A DNA stretch of 64,000 bases from Marinifilum caeruleilacunae (GTDB taxonomy: Bacteria; Bacteroidota; Bacteroidia; Bacteroidales; Marinifilaceae): contig NZ_RZNH01000019.1 of NCBI RefSeq assembly GCF_013141825.1, forward strand, positions 261 to 64,260. The letters are read 5' to 3'. Below the pieces are notes generated by a model. The model saw only the letters and a list, made by a program, of their open reading frames with translations, was not told the DNA's origin and searched no databases. The position numbers and the translations under genes are program-made. Every line of letters begins with the position of its first letter. Position 1 is the first letter of the stretch. Below, piece by piece: positions 26,155 through 35,453 of the stretch.

Positions 26155-28683
26155 TTAGTTGGTATCATCCAATTGAATAATATCGTTTAAGTGGATTTTA
26201 CTTAAATACAAGCCAACACCATATTGTTTGCTACGACCAAAATATAGATTTCCATTGGAATAAAAAGATAATCCATAACTTGTATGACCTGCAGGAGGAT
26301 GTTGCTTAGTCCACGTATTGTTCATAGAATTGTATGTCCACATTTCTCTTAAATTATTATCAACGCGAACAAAATAGTATGCATTTTGCTCATCCGTGCA
26401 ATAAGTTGTGCCACCATAATTTATAAATGGACAACCTGGAATATACGTCCAGATATCGCTATTTGTGTGATACTCCCAAAATTCTGAGGTTGAATCATCG
26501 TTTGATTTGTTATTGTTATGAATCTGAACATAGCAGCGATCATTAATAACGAATGAGGACACACCTTCTGTGGCAATTTCATCTGTAGGCATTGTGGTAA
26601 TGTCAGTCCAGGTTTTATCATTTAAATCAAAAAATGTCATGAAAAATTTATCCCCTACATATATTTTATCCTCCTTCATAAAAGCAAAAAACTGATACAT
26701 TTCACCATTGTATTGAACCTGGCCTTCCTGATTCCATTCGTTTCGATCCATTGAGTAAGATTCGATCTGGATTGAATTACCTGATTCGTTATTTCCATGA
26801 TAACTGATAAAATACATCATGTCATTTTTAGAAAGAACCTTCGGGAAATTACCTGACATATTATGAGTTGCAATTTTGTCCCATTTGTTTGTGAAATCAT
26901 CAAACTGAAGCAAAACATGGTCATAGTTATCATATTCTCTTGTAAGAATTACCGGAGTATTATTAGGATAAGCTATTGCTGCATAATTTGGTCTAAATTT
27001 CGATTCTTCCAATACAAACTGCCAAGGTTCAATTGCCTGGAATGATGAATTGTTCTGGTCGGTTCTGCCACCATTATAAACCTTTACAGAAGGATAGTCT
27101 GAAAGAAGACTGTCATGGCCGATCTGCACTTTTATGTATGAGTCGCCAACCTCAATAAGCTTCGTTTCATTTTGATCAACATGAACGGAATAGCTTTCGT
27201 TAGAATTCATATTATCTAATGATATTTCGATAATATCTCCACGTTTAGCAGAGGAAGGATTTACGCCCGTAATGTTTATAGGAGGGATTTCAAATGAAAT
27301 ATTTTCTTGTATGCCAAATTTCCAAATCCCGTAATGAAGTTCCATTTGATATGTGCCGGAATTTATTTTCGGAACATTGAACTCAACGGTATTTTCATCA
27401 ATAAAATTGGTGTATAAATTGTAATTTGCGATTTTTACTTTCATCTCAGGAAAAAATCGTTCTCCATGTATTGTGATTTTTTCGTTATTGTAAGCAACAG
27501 TTGGGGTAATTTTATCGATAACAGGGGGCATCCAATCTATAGAGTCTTCAGCGTATATCTTATTGTAATTATAAAATCCATAGATCTTATTGGATATTGG
27601 AATCTTTTCTATCTTAACCTGTACCATACTATCTGAAACAATTTCAGGAGTGCCAAAATCACTCAATAAAGAATTAAGATATCTAATATTGGGACCTTTT
27701 ACTTTTATGAGCGTGTCAATCCAAACATTTAGTGGTGCTACTGAATGAATGGCTGGAATAGTACTATAGAAGTAATCAGGAATGTTAACAGCTTTACCTA
27801 AATAGGAATAGCTGAACGGGACATTCCCCTCGGAAATTCTACCTGGAACTTTTAATGTAATTAATGAATCAGAAATATGATCGTAGCCATAATAACCTGG
27901 GCTTTGGTTGTCGATTCTTAGATTATAAATATCGTTAAGATGACTACCGTACAGCTTGATATTCATGCCTGATAGAATTGTGGTATTTGAAACTGAATCG
28001 ATCTTTGGCGGTGTTATGATTAGATTAAAAGGGCTAGAAATGGTGTTTTTTGCAACAGTAACAGAGATTGGAATTTCCGGCATCCAAATGTGTTCGGGTA
28101 GGATGGTTTTGATCAATGTATCCGAAGAGTAAAGAATTTCTGATTCTGTTGTATGAAATGCAACTTCGTTGAAATTTTTCTGCATGCTGAAGTTTTGTCC
28201 TATGATATTTATTGTGTCCCCAAAATAAGCAGTGTCTGGGACTATTTTATAGATTACCGGACCCATACCACCAAGACTTTTAAATTCTACCGGTTCGCCA
28301 TATACTGTTTTGCCATCACTTATTACATAAGCCTTTGAAGTGTATACTTCTCCACTAATAAGGTTTCTTGTTAATGTTGTTTCAAACAAACCGTTGCCAG
28401 CTTTTGATCCTAAAGACTCCTTTTCGTAACGATTTTCATAATGCTGATTTTCACTAATCGTATCCGGAATTTGAATTGATTTAAGGTTATATACGAATCC
28501 GTGATCTTCGATGGTAATGTTTTCGGCATTGTAAATTTCTGCATTAAGAGTTACACCTGTTGTAGAAATATTCTTAACTCCCAATGTGTTGATACGAGCA
28601 TATGACCGATCTGTCTCGTCTTCCTTATTGCAAGAAATTATAACGATCAGAAAGGATAGAGTGCATAATATGTATTTTTTCAT
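26155..28683 (-). CDS. large surface lipoprotein with IPT/TIG repeats and Kelch-like propeller
   Basis: 842 residues. A lipobox ends at C18 (V-I-I-S-C), followed by N-K-E-D-E-T-D. From about 140 to 540 there are several IPT/TIG-like Ig modules, each carrying G-x-x-F/L and P-x-I-x-x-V/I-x-P blocks (for example P-V-I-D-K-I-T-P-T and I-N-I-T-G-V-N-P-S-S-A). The last 280 residues contain Kelch-like units such as W-D-K-I-A-T-H-N-M-S, forming a likely beta-propeller. Such proteins sit on the outer membrane and bind ligands. The downstream-facing OMP-like gene at 28695-29831 lies 11 bp upstream in transcription order, so the two form an operon. Confidence 0.85.
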   Translation of the reverse strand: MKKYILCTLSFLIVIISCNKEDETDRSYARINTLGVKNISTTGVTLNAEIYNAENITIEDHGFVYNLKSIQIPDTISENQHYENRYEKESLGSKAGNGLFETTLTRNLISGEVYTSKAYVISDGKTVYGEPVEFKSLGGMGPVIYKIVPDTAYFGDTINIIGQNFSMQKNFNEVAFHTTESEILYSSDTLIKTILPEHIWMPEIPISVTVAKNTISSPFNLIITPPKIDSVSNTTILSGMNIKLYGSHLNDIYNLRIDNQSPGYYGYDHISDSLITLKVPGRISEGNVPFSYSYLGKAVNIPDYFYSTIPAIHSVAPLNVWIDTLIKVKGPNIRYLNSLLSDFGTPEIVSDSMVQVKIEKIPISNKIYGFYNYNKIYAEDSIDWMPPVIDKITPTVAYNNEKITIHGERFFPEMKVKIANYNLYTNFIDENTVEFNVPKINSGTYQMELHYGIWKFGIQENISFEIPPINITGVNPSSAKRGDIIEISLDNMNSNESYSVHVDQNETKLIEVGDSYIKVQIGHDSLLSDYPSVKVYNGGRTDQNNSSFQAIEPWQFVLEESKFRPNYAAIAYPNNTPVILTREYDNYDHVLLQFDDFTNKWDKIATHNMSGNFPKVLSKNDMMYFISYHGNNESGNSIQIESYSMDRNEWNQEGQVQYNGEMYQFFAFMKEDKIYVGDKFFMTFFDLNDKTWTDITTMPTDEIATEGVSSFVINDRCYVQIHNNNKSNDDSTSEFWEYHTNSDIWTYIPGCPFINYGGTTYCTDEQNAYYFVRVDNNLREMWTYNSMNNTWTKQHPPAGHTSYGLSFYSNGNLYFGRSKQYGVGLYLSKIHLNDIIQLDDTN

Positions 28684-28694
28684 TTTGATTGCAT

Positions 28695-29831
28695 TTAAAA
28701 TTTCATTGCTAAACCAAGTTTCACCATTGGTTTGCTAAATTCTATTATAGACACTTCATCTGAAGGTTTTCCACTTTCATTGAAATGTTCATATTGAAAA
28801 GAAAGACTAAATTGATGTTTTGCAATTTTTTTATCAACAACAAGAGCTAATAAGGGGATAAATCCACTTTTTTTAGCCAGTTGTAATGAATTTTCCTGGG
28901 TTCGGATGATATATCCGTCAACATATTCTGTGTTTAAAGTTCCATCACTTCCCATATTGTTATATAAAAGGAATCCAGCTTTTGCATATATTTTAAAATC
29001 CTCAAACGAAATAACTTGCTTATTTAAAGATATTTGAGCGGCAAGCTGGATGGACTTAATTTCATACTCATAATGAACTTGTTTTAAAGTGGTATTCTCG
29101 TACGTATCTTTTTGGATGTCTAAGTGTTGAAGAGATAGGCTAAAATTGAGAAATGAGTTTTTTAAAAATCGAGGTAAGATGTATCTGCAACCTACATTTA
29201 TACTGGGCAAGAAATATTGATTGTCAATCTGCTCATCAGTTGATTTTATAAAGTTATAACTTGTGATTGCTAAACCGACTCCAACTTCAATATTAAACTT
29301 GGATACTGAATTTGGAAATAACCTGCGGTATTTGAGATCTTTTTGCTTGTGGTAATCAATCAATAACTTTTTGATTTTTTTAAAACTAAGCCCGTTGCTT
29401 TTGTTGAGGAACGATTGCCACTGTTTTTGTAAATCGTTAGGGATATTAAATGAACTTGGTGTCTGTCTTTTGCTTATGTCAATGATTTTAGTATCTACTT
29501 TAATATAAACTGAACTGTATCTTTGGTACAATGCAATAATATCACTTTCAAAATGCACCCGGGCCCATGCCTTTTCGCCTGTGCTAATTTCGATGGATTC
29601 ATAAACAATATCGTCTGAAAATTCGGCCCGTTTAAAATTTTCGGCATACAGCTCATGAGCTATACCATAATGCAGGTAAAGAATTTCTTTGTAGTTGCTT
29701 TTGCTGTACGGATCCAGGAAAGAAACTTCTTTGCTAGTTCCATCCTGATGAATAAGTTTTCCTCGGTATTCCTGGGCTGAAAGTGTGAGGCACAGGAATA
29801 AAAATAGGATGGTAGTTAGGGGTTTTATCAT
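28695..29831 (-). CDS. outer-membrane protein, beta-barrel-like
   Basis: 378 residues. Signal peptide MIKPLTTILFLFLCLTLSA is followed by a soluble N-terminal part (about 20-150, with an R-G-K-L-I-H-Q-D-G-T-S-K-E-V strand pair) and then amphipathic strands from about 160 ending in K-L-G-L-A-M-K-F, a terminal Phe as in barrel proteins. It leads the operon with the large IPT/Kelch lipoprotein, suggesting a surface complex. No family name can be given with confidence. Confidence 0.75.
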   Translation of the reverse strand: MIKPLTTILFLFLCLTLSAQEYRGKLIHQDGTSKEVSFLDPYSKSNYKEILYLHYGIAHELYAENFKRAEFSDDIVYESIEISTGEKAWARVHFESDIIALYQRYSSVYIKVDTKIIDISKRQTPSSFNIPNDLQKQWQSFLNKSNGLSFKKIKKLLIDYHKQKDLKYRRLFPNSVSKFNIEVGVGLAITSYNFIKSTDEQIDNQYFLPSINVGCRYILPRFLKNSFLNFSLSLQHLDIQKDTYENTTLKQVHYEYEIKSIQLAAQISLNKQVISFEDFKIYAKAGFLLYNNMGSDGTLNTEYVDGYIIRTQENSLQLAKKSGFIPLLALVVDKKIAKHQFSLSFQYEHFNESGKPSDEVSIIEFSKPMVKLGLAMKF

Positions 29832-29927
29832 AATGGGTTATATTTAGAGTCTCTAAATATCAATAAATTATCAATGTGATAAAATATCTAACCTCAATTT
29901 ATAATATGTAAAAATAAAACTTGATTG

Positions 29928-30806
29928 CTACAATCCCCGCATCCACTCTTCGCGCAGTTTTGCGTTGGCCGGATCATCCAAAACGCCATCGATTCGACCT
30001 AGCATTTCTTCTTTATCGCGTGGGAAATTGCCACGAAGAACCAGGTAATTGGAAGCGTGATCGCTACGGAATACTGTTGATTCAAGCTCGAGTTTGTCGA
30101 TAAATACTCTCATTTCGGCAATCAGTTCAACCGTCTTAAGTGGAACGAATTCGCCATCAAATTTTTTGGCAAAATGCTCTTCACCGTAGGGATAACTTAA
30201 AACTAAAGTTGATAAAAATTCAGGTTGAATTTCGTTTACCACCCTGGCCGAGTTGATGGCATGTTGGTGTGAGTATTTTCTGCCGCCTAAACCATTCAGA
30301 ATCATTACCGACAGCTTAATGCCCGCTGCACGAGCTCTTTTTAATGCATGAGCAGTACTCTCGAAGTTTTCCGATTTGTTGATTCTGCCCAGTAATTCAT
30401 CATCGCCCGATTCGATTCCAACGTACAAAAGTTTTAGTCCCTTGGCTGCCAGTTCGCGCAGTTCTTCATCGCTTTTGGCGTCTATGTCTTTGGGTAAGGC
30501 ATAGGCCGAAACACGTGTTAAACGTGGAAACTTTTCGTTTAGTTTGTCCAATATCCGCGAAAGCTTGTCGAAAGACAGTACCATGGCATTTCCATCGGCC
30601 AAAAATACCTTTCGATAATGATTGGCATATGCTTGCATTGATTCTATATCAGCAAAAATATCTTCCTCTTTGCGGGCACGAAACTGCTTACTGCTGTACA
30701 TTTCGCAAAAGGCACATTTGTTCCATGCACAACCTAGTGTTACTTGTAATATGAAAGAATAAGCCTCACTTGGAGGGCGAAATAATGGTTCGTCGTATTG
30801 GATCAT
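29928..30806 (-). CDS. radical SAM protein (CX4CX2C variant)
   Basis: 292 residues. The opening Y-D-E-P-L-F-R-P-P-S-E-A and the cluster motif C26-x4-C31-x2-C34 (L-G-C-A-W-N-K-C-A-F-C) define a subgroup of the Elp3/MiaB-like radical SAM family with an extra residue between the first two cysteines. A G-G-x-x-like SAM-binding loop is replaced by L-A-D-G-N-A-M near residue 70. Function unknown: oxidative radical chemistry, SAM cleavage. A -7 box ends 5 bp from the start codon, so the mRNA may be leaderless. It is divergent from the acylphosphatase gene. Confidence 0.85.
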   Translation of the reverse strand: MIQYDEPLFRPPSEAYSFILQVTLGCAWNKCAFCEMYSSKQFRARKEEDIFADIESMQAYANHYRKVFLADGNAMVLSFDKLSRILDKLNEKFPRLTRVSAYALPKDIDAKSDEELRELAAKGLKLLYVGIESGDDELLGRINKSENFESTAHALKRARAAGIKLSVMILNGLGGRKYSHQHAINSARVVNEIQPEFLSTLVLSYPYGEEHFAKKFDGEFVPLKTVELIAEMRVFIDKLELESTVFRSDHASNYLVLRGNFPRDKEEMLGRIDGVLDDPANAKLREEWMRGL

Positions 30807-30810
30807 GCTG

Positions 30811-30834
30811 CAAAAGTAGAAAAAGAAGTTTCAA
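30811..30834 (-). promoter_or_regulatory. promoter candidate giving a near-leaderless mRNA
   Basis: Minus strand TACTTTTG (plus 30811-30818) with TTG (plus CAA 30832-30834) 13 bp upstream. The -7 box is only 4 bp from the ATG at 30806, so transcription would start at or next to the start codon. Confidence 0.4.
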
Positions 30835-30963
30835 GTTCCAATCGCTGGCTATAAAGGAATAAGGAGGTTTTTTAAACAGAGGACCTGGTGTACAAATCTG
30901 CAATTACAACTTAAAATGCTTATTTTCGTAATTCCTTAAGAAAGAAATCGAAGTGGATAGATT

Positions 30964-31236
30964 GTGGCAGAAAAATCAGTAAATATTACCGTTTTTGGAA
31001 AAGTACAAGGTGTTGGTTTTCGATATCATACCCGAAAAGCCGCGCAACGCTTTGGAGTGAATGGTTTTGTAAAGAACCAAATAAATGGTACAGTTTATGC
31101 TGAAGCTGAAGGAGAGGAACTAGCTGTAGAATTGTTTTGTGAATGGTGTAAAAAAGGTCCCGACTGGGCAAGGGTAGATCGCATTACGATTTGTGATGCA
31201 GGAAGGAAGAATTATTCTGGTTTCGAAATCAGGTAA
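30964..31236 (+). CDS. acyP: acylphosphatase
   Basis: 90 residues, the normal length. It hydrolyses acyl phosphates. The signature V-x-G-x-V-Q-G-V-G-F-R spans 9-20 with the catalytic arginine R20, and N38 in V-K-N-Q-I-N-G is the second catalytic residue. The start is GTG at 30964 with no in-frame ATG upstream, an uncommon start in Bacteroidota. The gene is isolated; a bidirectional terminator shared with the tRNA-Gln gene follows. Confidence 0.92.
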   Translation: MAEKSVNITVFGKVQGVGFRYHTRKAAQRFGVNGFVKNQINGTVYAEAEGEELAVELFCEWCKKGPDWARVDRITICDAGRKNYSGFEIR

Positions 31237-31239
31237 AAT

Positions 31240-31272
31240 AAAAAAAGCTTCCGATAAAATCGAAAGCTTTAA
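31240..31272. terminator. bidirectional terminator between acyP and tRNA-Gln
   Basis: AAAAAAAGCTTCCGAT-AAA-ATCGAAAGCTTT: a ten-pair stem with one G-T pair. It ends the minus-strand tRNA-Gln transcript with seven T and can also stop acyP. Confidence 0.75.
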
Positions 31273-31273
31273 G

Positions 31274-31344
31274 TTGACCCATAAGGACTCGAACCTTAAA
31301 CGTCTGGACCAAAACCAGATGTGTTACCATTACACCATGGGTCA
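31274..31344 (-). tRNA. tRNA-Gln(UUG)
   Basis: A 71-nt cloverleaf on the minus strand: acceptor TGACCCA/TGGGTCA with discriminator A, anticodon arm TCTGG-TTTTGGT-CCAGA giving anticodon TTG, T arm CTTTAAGG..TTCGAGT. CCA is not encoded. A second, nearly identical copy lies at 32001-32071. Confidence 0.96.
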
Positions 31345-31377
31345 ATACCATACAGTCATTTTCTGACTAAGACGCTG

Positions 31378-31408
31378 CAAATATAGTGGAAAATTTCTTA
31401 GGTCAAAA
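31378..31408 (-). promoter_or_regulatory. promoter candidate for tRNA-Gln copy 1
   Basis: Minus strand TATATTTG (plus CAAATATA 31378-31385), with TTTTG (plus CAAAA 31404-31408) 18 bp upstream: a good -7/-33 pair. Confidence 0.6.
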
Positions 31409-31499
31409 CGAAAAATTACAAAAATATTGCGCAGTTTTCTGCGTTAGGAATCTTGAGAGCTCGAATGCTTCTCATTGTCAATTTGAAAGGGATTTTAAA

Positions 31500-31871
31500 A
31501 TGGAAGAAAAAAAAATTGAATCTTTAACGGGAAAGTGGATTTACGAGGAAGATTATGGCTATGGAACGGCCCAGGGAGAATTAATTTTGGTGCAGAATGG
31601 GAAGAAATTATCTGGCAAAATTATTTTTTCTGAGAATGCCGATTCAAATGAGACTTTTATGATTCAGGAAAAAATAGAAGGAGAGATCAATCAGAATCGA
31701 ATTAAAATTAAAGCTACCGAATACGACATTATTCATGCCGATTACGATATCAGGTATGAATTGGATTCCTGGGAGGGGATGATGATTAACGAAACCATTA
31801 TAGAAGGGGAGAGTCTGGACGACCAGGGTGTTGCAGGTAGTTTTAGGTTTACCAAGGTGGTTGATTCTTAA
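31500..31871 (+). CDS. small conserved-looking protein of unknown function
   Basis: 123 residues from the ATG at 31500, which has GAAAGGG about 8 bp upstream. The frame is open back to a GTG at 31386, but that extension crosses the tRNA-Gln promoter and is not coding-like. The product is a small soluble beta-rich protein (L-T-G-K-W-I-Y-E-E-D-Y-G, A-Q-G-E-L-I-L-V-Q, K-L-S-G-K-I-I-F-S) with lipocalin-like or crystallin-like strand spacing. No motif recognised. It lies alone between two copies of tRNA-Gln. Confidence 0.6.
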   Translation: MEEKKIESLTGKWIYEEDYGYGTAQGELILVQNGKKLSGKIIFSENADSNETFMIQEKIEGEINQNRIKIKATEYDIIHADYDIRYELDSWEGMMINETIIEGESLDDQGVAGSFRFTKVVDS

Positions 31872-31961
31872 AAACAGATAATAAATCCTGGGATAAGAAT
31901 TGGGAAAATGATTGCTCATAAACTCCTGACTAGGGAATATATCCAACATAAATACAGGTAC

Positions 31962-31998
31962 AAAAAAAGCTTCGAAAATCAATTTCGAAGCTTTTTTC
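31962..31998 (-). terminator. terminator of tRNA-Gln copy 2
   Basis: AAAAAAGCTTCGAAA-ATCA-ATTTCGAAGCTTTTTT: a perfect long stem with T run on both strands. Related in sequence to the terminator at 31240-31272. Confidence 0.8.
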
Positions 31999-32000
31999 AG

Positions 32001-32071
32001 TTGACCCATAAGGACTCGAACCTTAAACGTCTGGACCAAAACCAGATGTGTTACCATTACACCATGGGTCA
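32001..32071 (-). tRNA. tRNA-Gln(UUG)
   Basis: 71-nt copy with the same sequence as 31274-31344, anticodon TTG, no encoded CCA. Its own promoter lies at 32102-32131. The two tRNAs with their terminators and promoters form a direct repeat around the small protein gene. Confidence 0.96.
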
Positions 32072-32101
32072 ATCATAATGCGTCTTTTCGTAAAGACTCT
32101 G

Positions 32102-32131
32102 CAAATGTAATAATTTTTTTTTGTGTGCAAA
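32102..32131 (-). promoter_or_regulatory. promoter candidate for tRNA-Gln copy 2
   Basis: Minus strand TACATTTG (plus CAAATGTA 32102-32109) and TTTG (plus CAAA 32128-32131) with the same 18-bp spacing as copy 1. Confidence 0.6.
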
Positions 32132-32240
32132 CAAAATCCTAAAAATATTCTCTCGGAATTCAATGTAAACACTGAAATTTGACTATTTTCGTTCAGATTA
32201 TTTAACTACGAATCAGTACAAAAACGAAAATACACACAAA

Positions 32241-35200
32241 ATGAAGTCGAATTACAATTTGGTTAATAATGTGTTAGGCTGGGTAGCGTTTGTTATTGCA
32301 GCAATTACTTACTTATTAACTGTTGAACCAACTACCAGTTTATGGGATTGTGGAGAATTTATTACCACGGCTTATGGTTTAGAGGTTGGGCATCCTCCGG
32401 GAGCACCTCTTTTCATGATCATGGCCCGCTTTTTTGCCTTATTTGCTCCTAGTCCTTCCGAGGCTGCCTTAATGGTGAATGTGATGTCGGCTATGGCTTC
32501 TGCATTTACAATCATGTTTCTTTTCTGGACCATTACTCACCTTGCCAAAAAACTGGTTGACAATGGTGAAGAATTGTCGAAAGGCAATTTGTTTGCAATC
32601 ATGGGAACCGGACTAGTTGGTGCTTTGGCTTATACTTTTTCAGATACCTTTTGGTTTTCGGCTGTTGAAGGAGAGGTATATGCATCCTCATCATTGTTTA
32701 CAGCAGTGGTTTTCTGGGCCATCCTGAAATGGGAAGATGTAGCACACGAAAAATATGCAAACCGATGGATTATTCTAATTGCCTACCTAATGGGATTATC
32801 GATTGGGGTTCACCTGTTGAACCTGCTTGCTATTCCTGCCATTGTTTTTGTCTATTATTTCAAAAAATATGAACCAACACGAAATGGAATCATTGCTGCA
32901 GGTGCAATTGCGGTTGCAATATTAGGTGTGGTGATGTATGGTGTTATTCCTGGTGTTGTAAAAGTGGCATCGTGGTTCGAGCTGGTATTTGTAAATGGCT
33001 TCGGATTACCATACAATACCGGTGTAATGGTTTATGCAATCATTCTTATTTCATTCGTAATTTGGGCCATTAATTACACCATTAAAAAGAACTATGTTGT
33101 TTTGAATACCATTGTTACCGTATTTATGGTAATTGTAATTGGATATTCTTCTTTTGCAATGATTGTAATTCGTTCATCGGCAAACCCGCCAATGGATGAG
33201 AATAATCCGGATAACGTATTTGCTTTGCTTTCCTATTTGAATCGTGAGCAATATGGCGACAGACCATTAATGTATGGCGAGTATTACAATGCACCGGCTG
33301 TTGATTTGGTTGAAACCAAGCCAAATTACATTCAGAAAAACAATAAATATGTAATTGCATCGCGCAAGCAAAAATATGAATTCGACTCTCGTTTCGAAAC
33401 GATATTCCCACGTATGTACAGTTCTCGCGATAATCATGTTCGAGAATATGAGTTTTGGGGGAATGTGAAGAAAGACAACCCGATTGCTCTTGGTAATGGA
33501 GATGTTGTGTACAAGCCAAGTTTTGGTTCCAACCTTCAATTCTTTTTAAAGTACCAGGTGGGGCATATGTATTGGAGGTATTTCATGTGGAACTTTGTAG
33601 GTCGTCAGAACGATATTCAAGGTCATGGTGGAATTCTTCATGGGAACTGGGTTTCCGGAATCCCTTTTATCGATCGGGTAAAAGTTGGAAACGAAGAAAA
33701 ATTATATCCAGAATTAAAGAATAAAAAATCGCGCAATACCTACTATTTCTTGCCATTTATACTTGGGCTGATTGGTTTGATTTATCAGTTCAGATCAGGC
33801 AAAAAAGGAAAACAGGATTTTACCATTGTAATGTTGCTTTTCTTCTTTACAGGTTTAGCCATTGTAGTATATTTGAATCAATATCCGCAACAGCCACGTG
33901 AGCGAGATTATGCATATGCGGGTTCGTTCTACGCTTTCGCGATATGGATAGGATTTGGAGTAATGGGCTTGTATCAGACTTTAAAGAAAAAGATGCCTGA
34001 GGTGTTGAGTGCAGGTTTGGTTACAGGTTTGTGTTTACTTGCCGTTCCCGGATTAATGGCTCAGCAAAACTGGGATGATCACGATCGATCGGGACGTTAT
34101 GCAACTTTAGCTTATGCGAAGAACTATCTGAACTCTTGTGCGCCAAATGCCATTCTGTTTACTTATGGCGATAATGATACCTTCCCACTATGGTATGCCC
34201 AGGAGGTAGAAGGAATCCGTCGCGATATCAGAATTGTGAACCTGAGTCTCTTGGCTGGCGATTGGTACATTAACCAAATGCGAAACAAGGCTTATGATTC
34301 CGATCCGATTCCGATGAGTTTCTCTGCTGAAAAAGTAGAGCCGGGCAAACGCGACCAGGTGCCAATAATTGAGCGCCTTCAAGGTGAAGAATCTTTGCAG
34401 CAAATGCTCGATTTTGTTGCCAGCGATAATAAGGCCTCGAAGGTGGAAATGCAAACCGGAAGAAAATTGGATTACTTCCCAGGAAGAAATGTATACTTAC
34501 CTGTTGATTCTGCAAAGGTTGTTAATAATGGTACGGTTCGACCTGAAGATGCTCATCTAATCAAGAAGAAGCTGGACTGGAAAATCAAGAGAAGTTACCT
34601 GTATAAGAATGATATCATGGTGTATGATATTATTGCCAATAACAACTGGGAACGACCAATTTATTTCTCGGTAGGTATGGGCGTAAGCAGTTTCCTTGGT
34701 TTAGAGAAATACTTCCAACTGGAAGGTGCCGCTTATCGTTTGGTACCAATCGAAACCAAGAGCAATAGCCTTGAACTGGGAAGAATCGACACGGATATCC
34801 TCTATGATAATTTCATGAATAAGTTTGAATTTGGTCGCATCAAGGAAGCAGATGTGTATGTGGATCAATTCCATATTCTAACGCTTAATATCATGAGTTT
34901 CCGTTCGAACTACAGCCGTTTGGCAAGTCAGTTAAACGATGAGGGCAAAAAAGAAAAAGCAATTAAGGTACTTGACAGGTGTATGGAAGAATTACCAACC
35001 AGCAAAATACCTTACGATAACAGCTTAATCGGATTTATTCAGGAATATTACAGAGCTGGTGCCAAGGAAAAAGGAAATGCTTTATTCGAGCAAATGGCAC
35101 AACAATCTTACGATAAACTCGATTACTATTTCTCTTTACAACCTGCTTTGGCTAAGAGCTTCAGAAACGAACAGGAAAGAGAAATCAGGGTGGTTCAAAT

Positions 35201-35294
35201 GTTGTTAAGCCTTGCCGAAATGAGCGAACAGCCTGACTTGGGAGACAAGACCCAGCAAAAATTTGAATTGCTATTTAAATCGTATACCGAATAA
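32241..35294 (+). CDS. DUF2723 membrane protein (PMT-like), copy 1
   Basis: 1017 residues with about 12 membrane segments, then a large soluble C-terminal domain with TPR-like helices. The conserved N-terminal motif W-D-C-G-E-F (W35 to F40, with D36 and E39) and H51-P-P-G match DUF2723, which is related in arrangement to GT-C protein O-mannosyltransferases, where the acidic residues bind donor/metal. The probable role is glycosyl transfer to exported proteins in the envelope. A homologue of nearly equal length follows at 35454. No other gene is in the unit. Confidence 0.9.
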   Translation: MKSNYNLVNNVLGWVAFVIAAITYLLTVEPTTSLWDCGEFITTAYGLEVGHPPGAPLFMIMARFFALFAPSPSEAALMVNVMSAMASAFTIMFLFWTITHLAKKLVDNGEELSKGNLFAIMGTGLVGALAYTFSDTFWFSAVEGEVYASSSLFTAVVFWAILKWEDVAHEKYANRWIILIAYLMGLSIGVHLLNLLAIPAIVFVYYFKKYEPTRNGIIAAGAIAVAILGVVMYGVIPGVVKVASWFELVFVNGFGLPYNTGVMVYAIILISFVIWAINYTIKKNYVVLNTIVTVFMVIVIGYSSFAMIVIRSSANPPMDENNPDNVFALLSYLNREQYGDRPLMYGEYYNAPAVDLVETKPNYIQKNNKYVIASRKQKYEFDSRFETIFPRMYSSRDNHVREYEFWGNVKKDNPIALGNGDVVYKPSFGSNLQFFLKYQVGHMYWRYFMWNFVGRQNDIQGHGGILHGNWVSGIPFIDRVKVGNEEKLYPELKNKKSRNTYYFLPFILGLIGLIYQFRSGKKGKQDFTIVMLLFFFTGLAIVVYLNQYPQQPRERDYAYAGSFYAFAIWIGFGVMGLYQTLKKKMPEVLSAGLVTGLCLLAVPGLMAQQNWDDHDRSGRYATLAYAKNYLNSCAPNAILFTYGDNDTFPLWYAQEVEGIRRDIRIVNLSLLAGDWYINQMRNKAYDSDPIPMSFSAEKVEPGKRDQVPIIERLQGEESLQQMLDFVASDNKASKVEMQTGRKLDYFPGRNVYLPVDSAKVVNNGTVRPEDAHLIKKKLDWKIKRSYLYKNDIMVYDIIANNNWERPIYFSVGMGVSSFLGLEKYFQLEGAAYRLVPIETKSNSLELGRIDTDILYDNFMNKFEFGRIKEADVYVDQFHILTLNIMSFRSNYSRLASQLNDEGKKEKAIKVLDRCMEELPTSKIPYDNSLIGFIQEYYRAGAKEKGNALFEQMAQQSYDKLDYYFSLQPALAKSFRNEQEREIRVVQMLLSLAEMSEQPDLGDKTQQKFELLFKSYTE

Positions 35295-35313
35295 ATAGAA
35301 ACATACTTATATC

Positions 35314-35347
35314 GAATGACCGTCAATCTTGTGGCGGTCATTTTTTT
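35314..35347 (+). terminator. terminator between the two DUF2723 genes
   Basis: AATGACCG-TCAATCTTGTGG-CGGTCATTTTTTT stem with T run, so the two paralogues are probably transcribed separately. Confidence 0.7.
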
Positions 35348-35453
35348 GTCTTTTATTTAAGGTTTTTTCACATAATAAAAATCAATACTTCCTTGGGAAA
35401 GTAGTATCTTCGATTTCTAATCGCCTATTAAAAAAAACCTTATTTACACCGAT

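Noticed and set aside
31386-31499. An N-terminal extension of the small protein from GTG at 31386
   Set aside because: It covers the promoter of the opposite-strand tRNA-Gln and has no coding character; the ATG at 31500 is preferred.
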